Positions 63,880-64,000 of a stretch of 64,000 bases of DNA are shown here, piece by piece. The stretch's first letter is position 1. Each line of letters begins with the position of its first letter. The stretch lies in assembly GCA_963971225.1 (NCBI GenBank), contig OZ020267.1:36608989-36672988 (forward strand), in the 5' to 3' direction. The notes beneath the pieces are model-generated. The model made no database searches, was not told the DNA's origin, and saw only the letters and a program-made list of their open reading frames with translations. A program made the position numbers and the translations under genes. Source of the stretch: Melieria omissa. Lineage: Eukaryota; Arthropoda; Insecta; Diptera; Ulidiidae.

Positions 63880-64000
63880 GTGAGAAAAAATAGCTGAACC
63901 GGAAATTAGGACAAATGACAAAAACTTTCGGTGGTTCGATAAGGTACAAGTAGTAATTTTATCCTAACATTTATTATTTTTATATAAGTATTGTTGAGTG

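Overview
The window is nuclear DNA of a higher fly. It is AT-rich, with short GT-AG introns inside genes, very long introns elsewhere, and dense mariner/Tc1, piggyBac-like, hAT-like, SINE and non-LTR retrotransposon relics. The three recognisable genes (MTNA, lox, Gprk2) match their Drosophila counterparts closely. As I recall, those lie near one another at polytene band 100C, so the order looks conserved. The large introns and the repeat types suggest a non-drosophilid such as a tephritid fruit fly; that is inference.

Layout. 1-778: 3' part of the methylthioribose-1-phosphate isomerase gene (+). 1652-3418: a block of miniature elements between the genes, including two elements sharing one TA and a TTAA-flanked element nested inside another. 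3903-5134: a complete lysyl oxidase (lox) gene (+), three exons, probably with a GC-AG first intron. 5135-11747: intergenic DNA with a tRNA-derived SINE and mariner and LINE relics; the right part may include the Gprk2 3' UTR. 11748-25798: ten coding exons of Gprk2 (-), giving all of the kinase and C-terminus and most of the regulator-of-G-protein-signalling (RGS) homology region. The first coding exon was not found. 25799-64000: no confident coding exon, probably the Gprk2 first intron plus upstream DNA. It is filled with solo LTRs, a Transib-like element, foldbacks, three different tandem repeats and LINE/SINE fragments.

The genes do not form a pathway. MTNA acts in methionine salvage, lox is a secreted copper amine oxidase that crosslinks matrix, and Gprk2 phosphorylates active G-protein-coupled receptors (in flies it also acts on Smoothened and in Hedgehog signalling). 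Most other open reading frames are shadows or transposon debris.

The most interesting signals are structural: nested and abutting transposons with readable target duplications, a terminal inverted repeat that begins with the RAG/Transib heptamer, three solo LTRs whose target sites all fit RTAY, a 155-bp satellite block, large foldbacks, and a Gly/Asp/Cys-rich insertion inside the RGS-homology domain of Gprk2. I see no clear new gene system. The nearest candidate is a possible plus-strand first exon near 63.83 kb.
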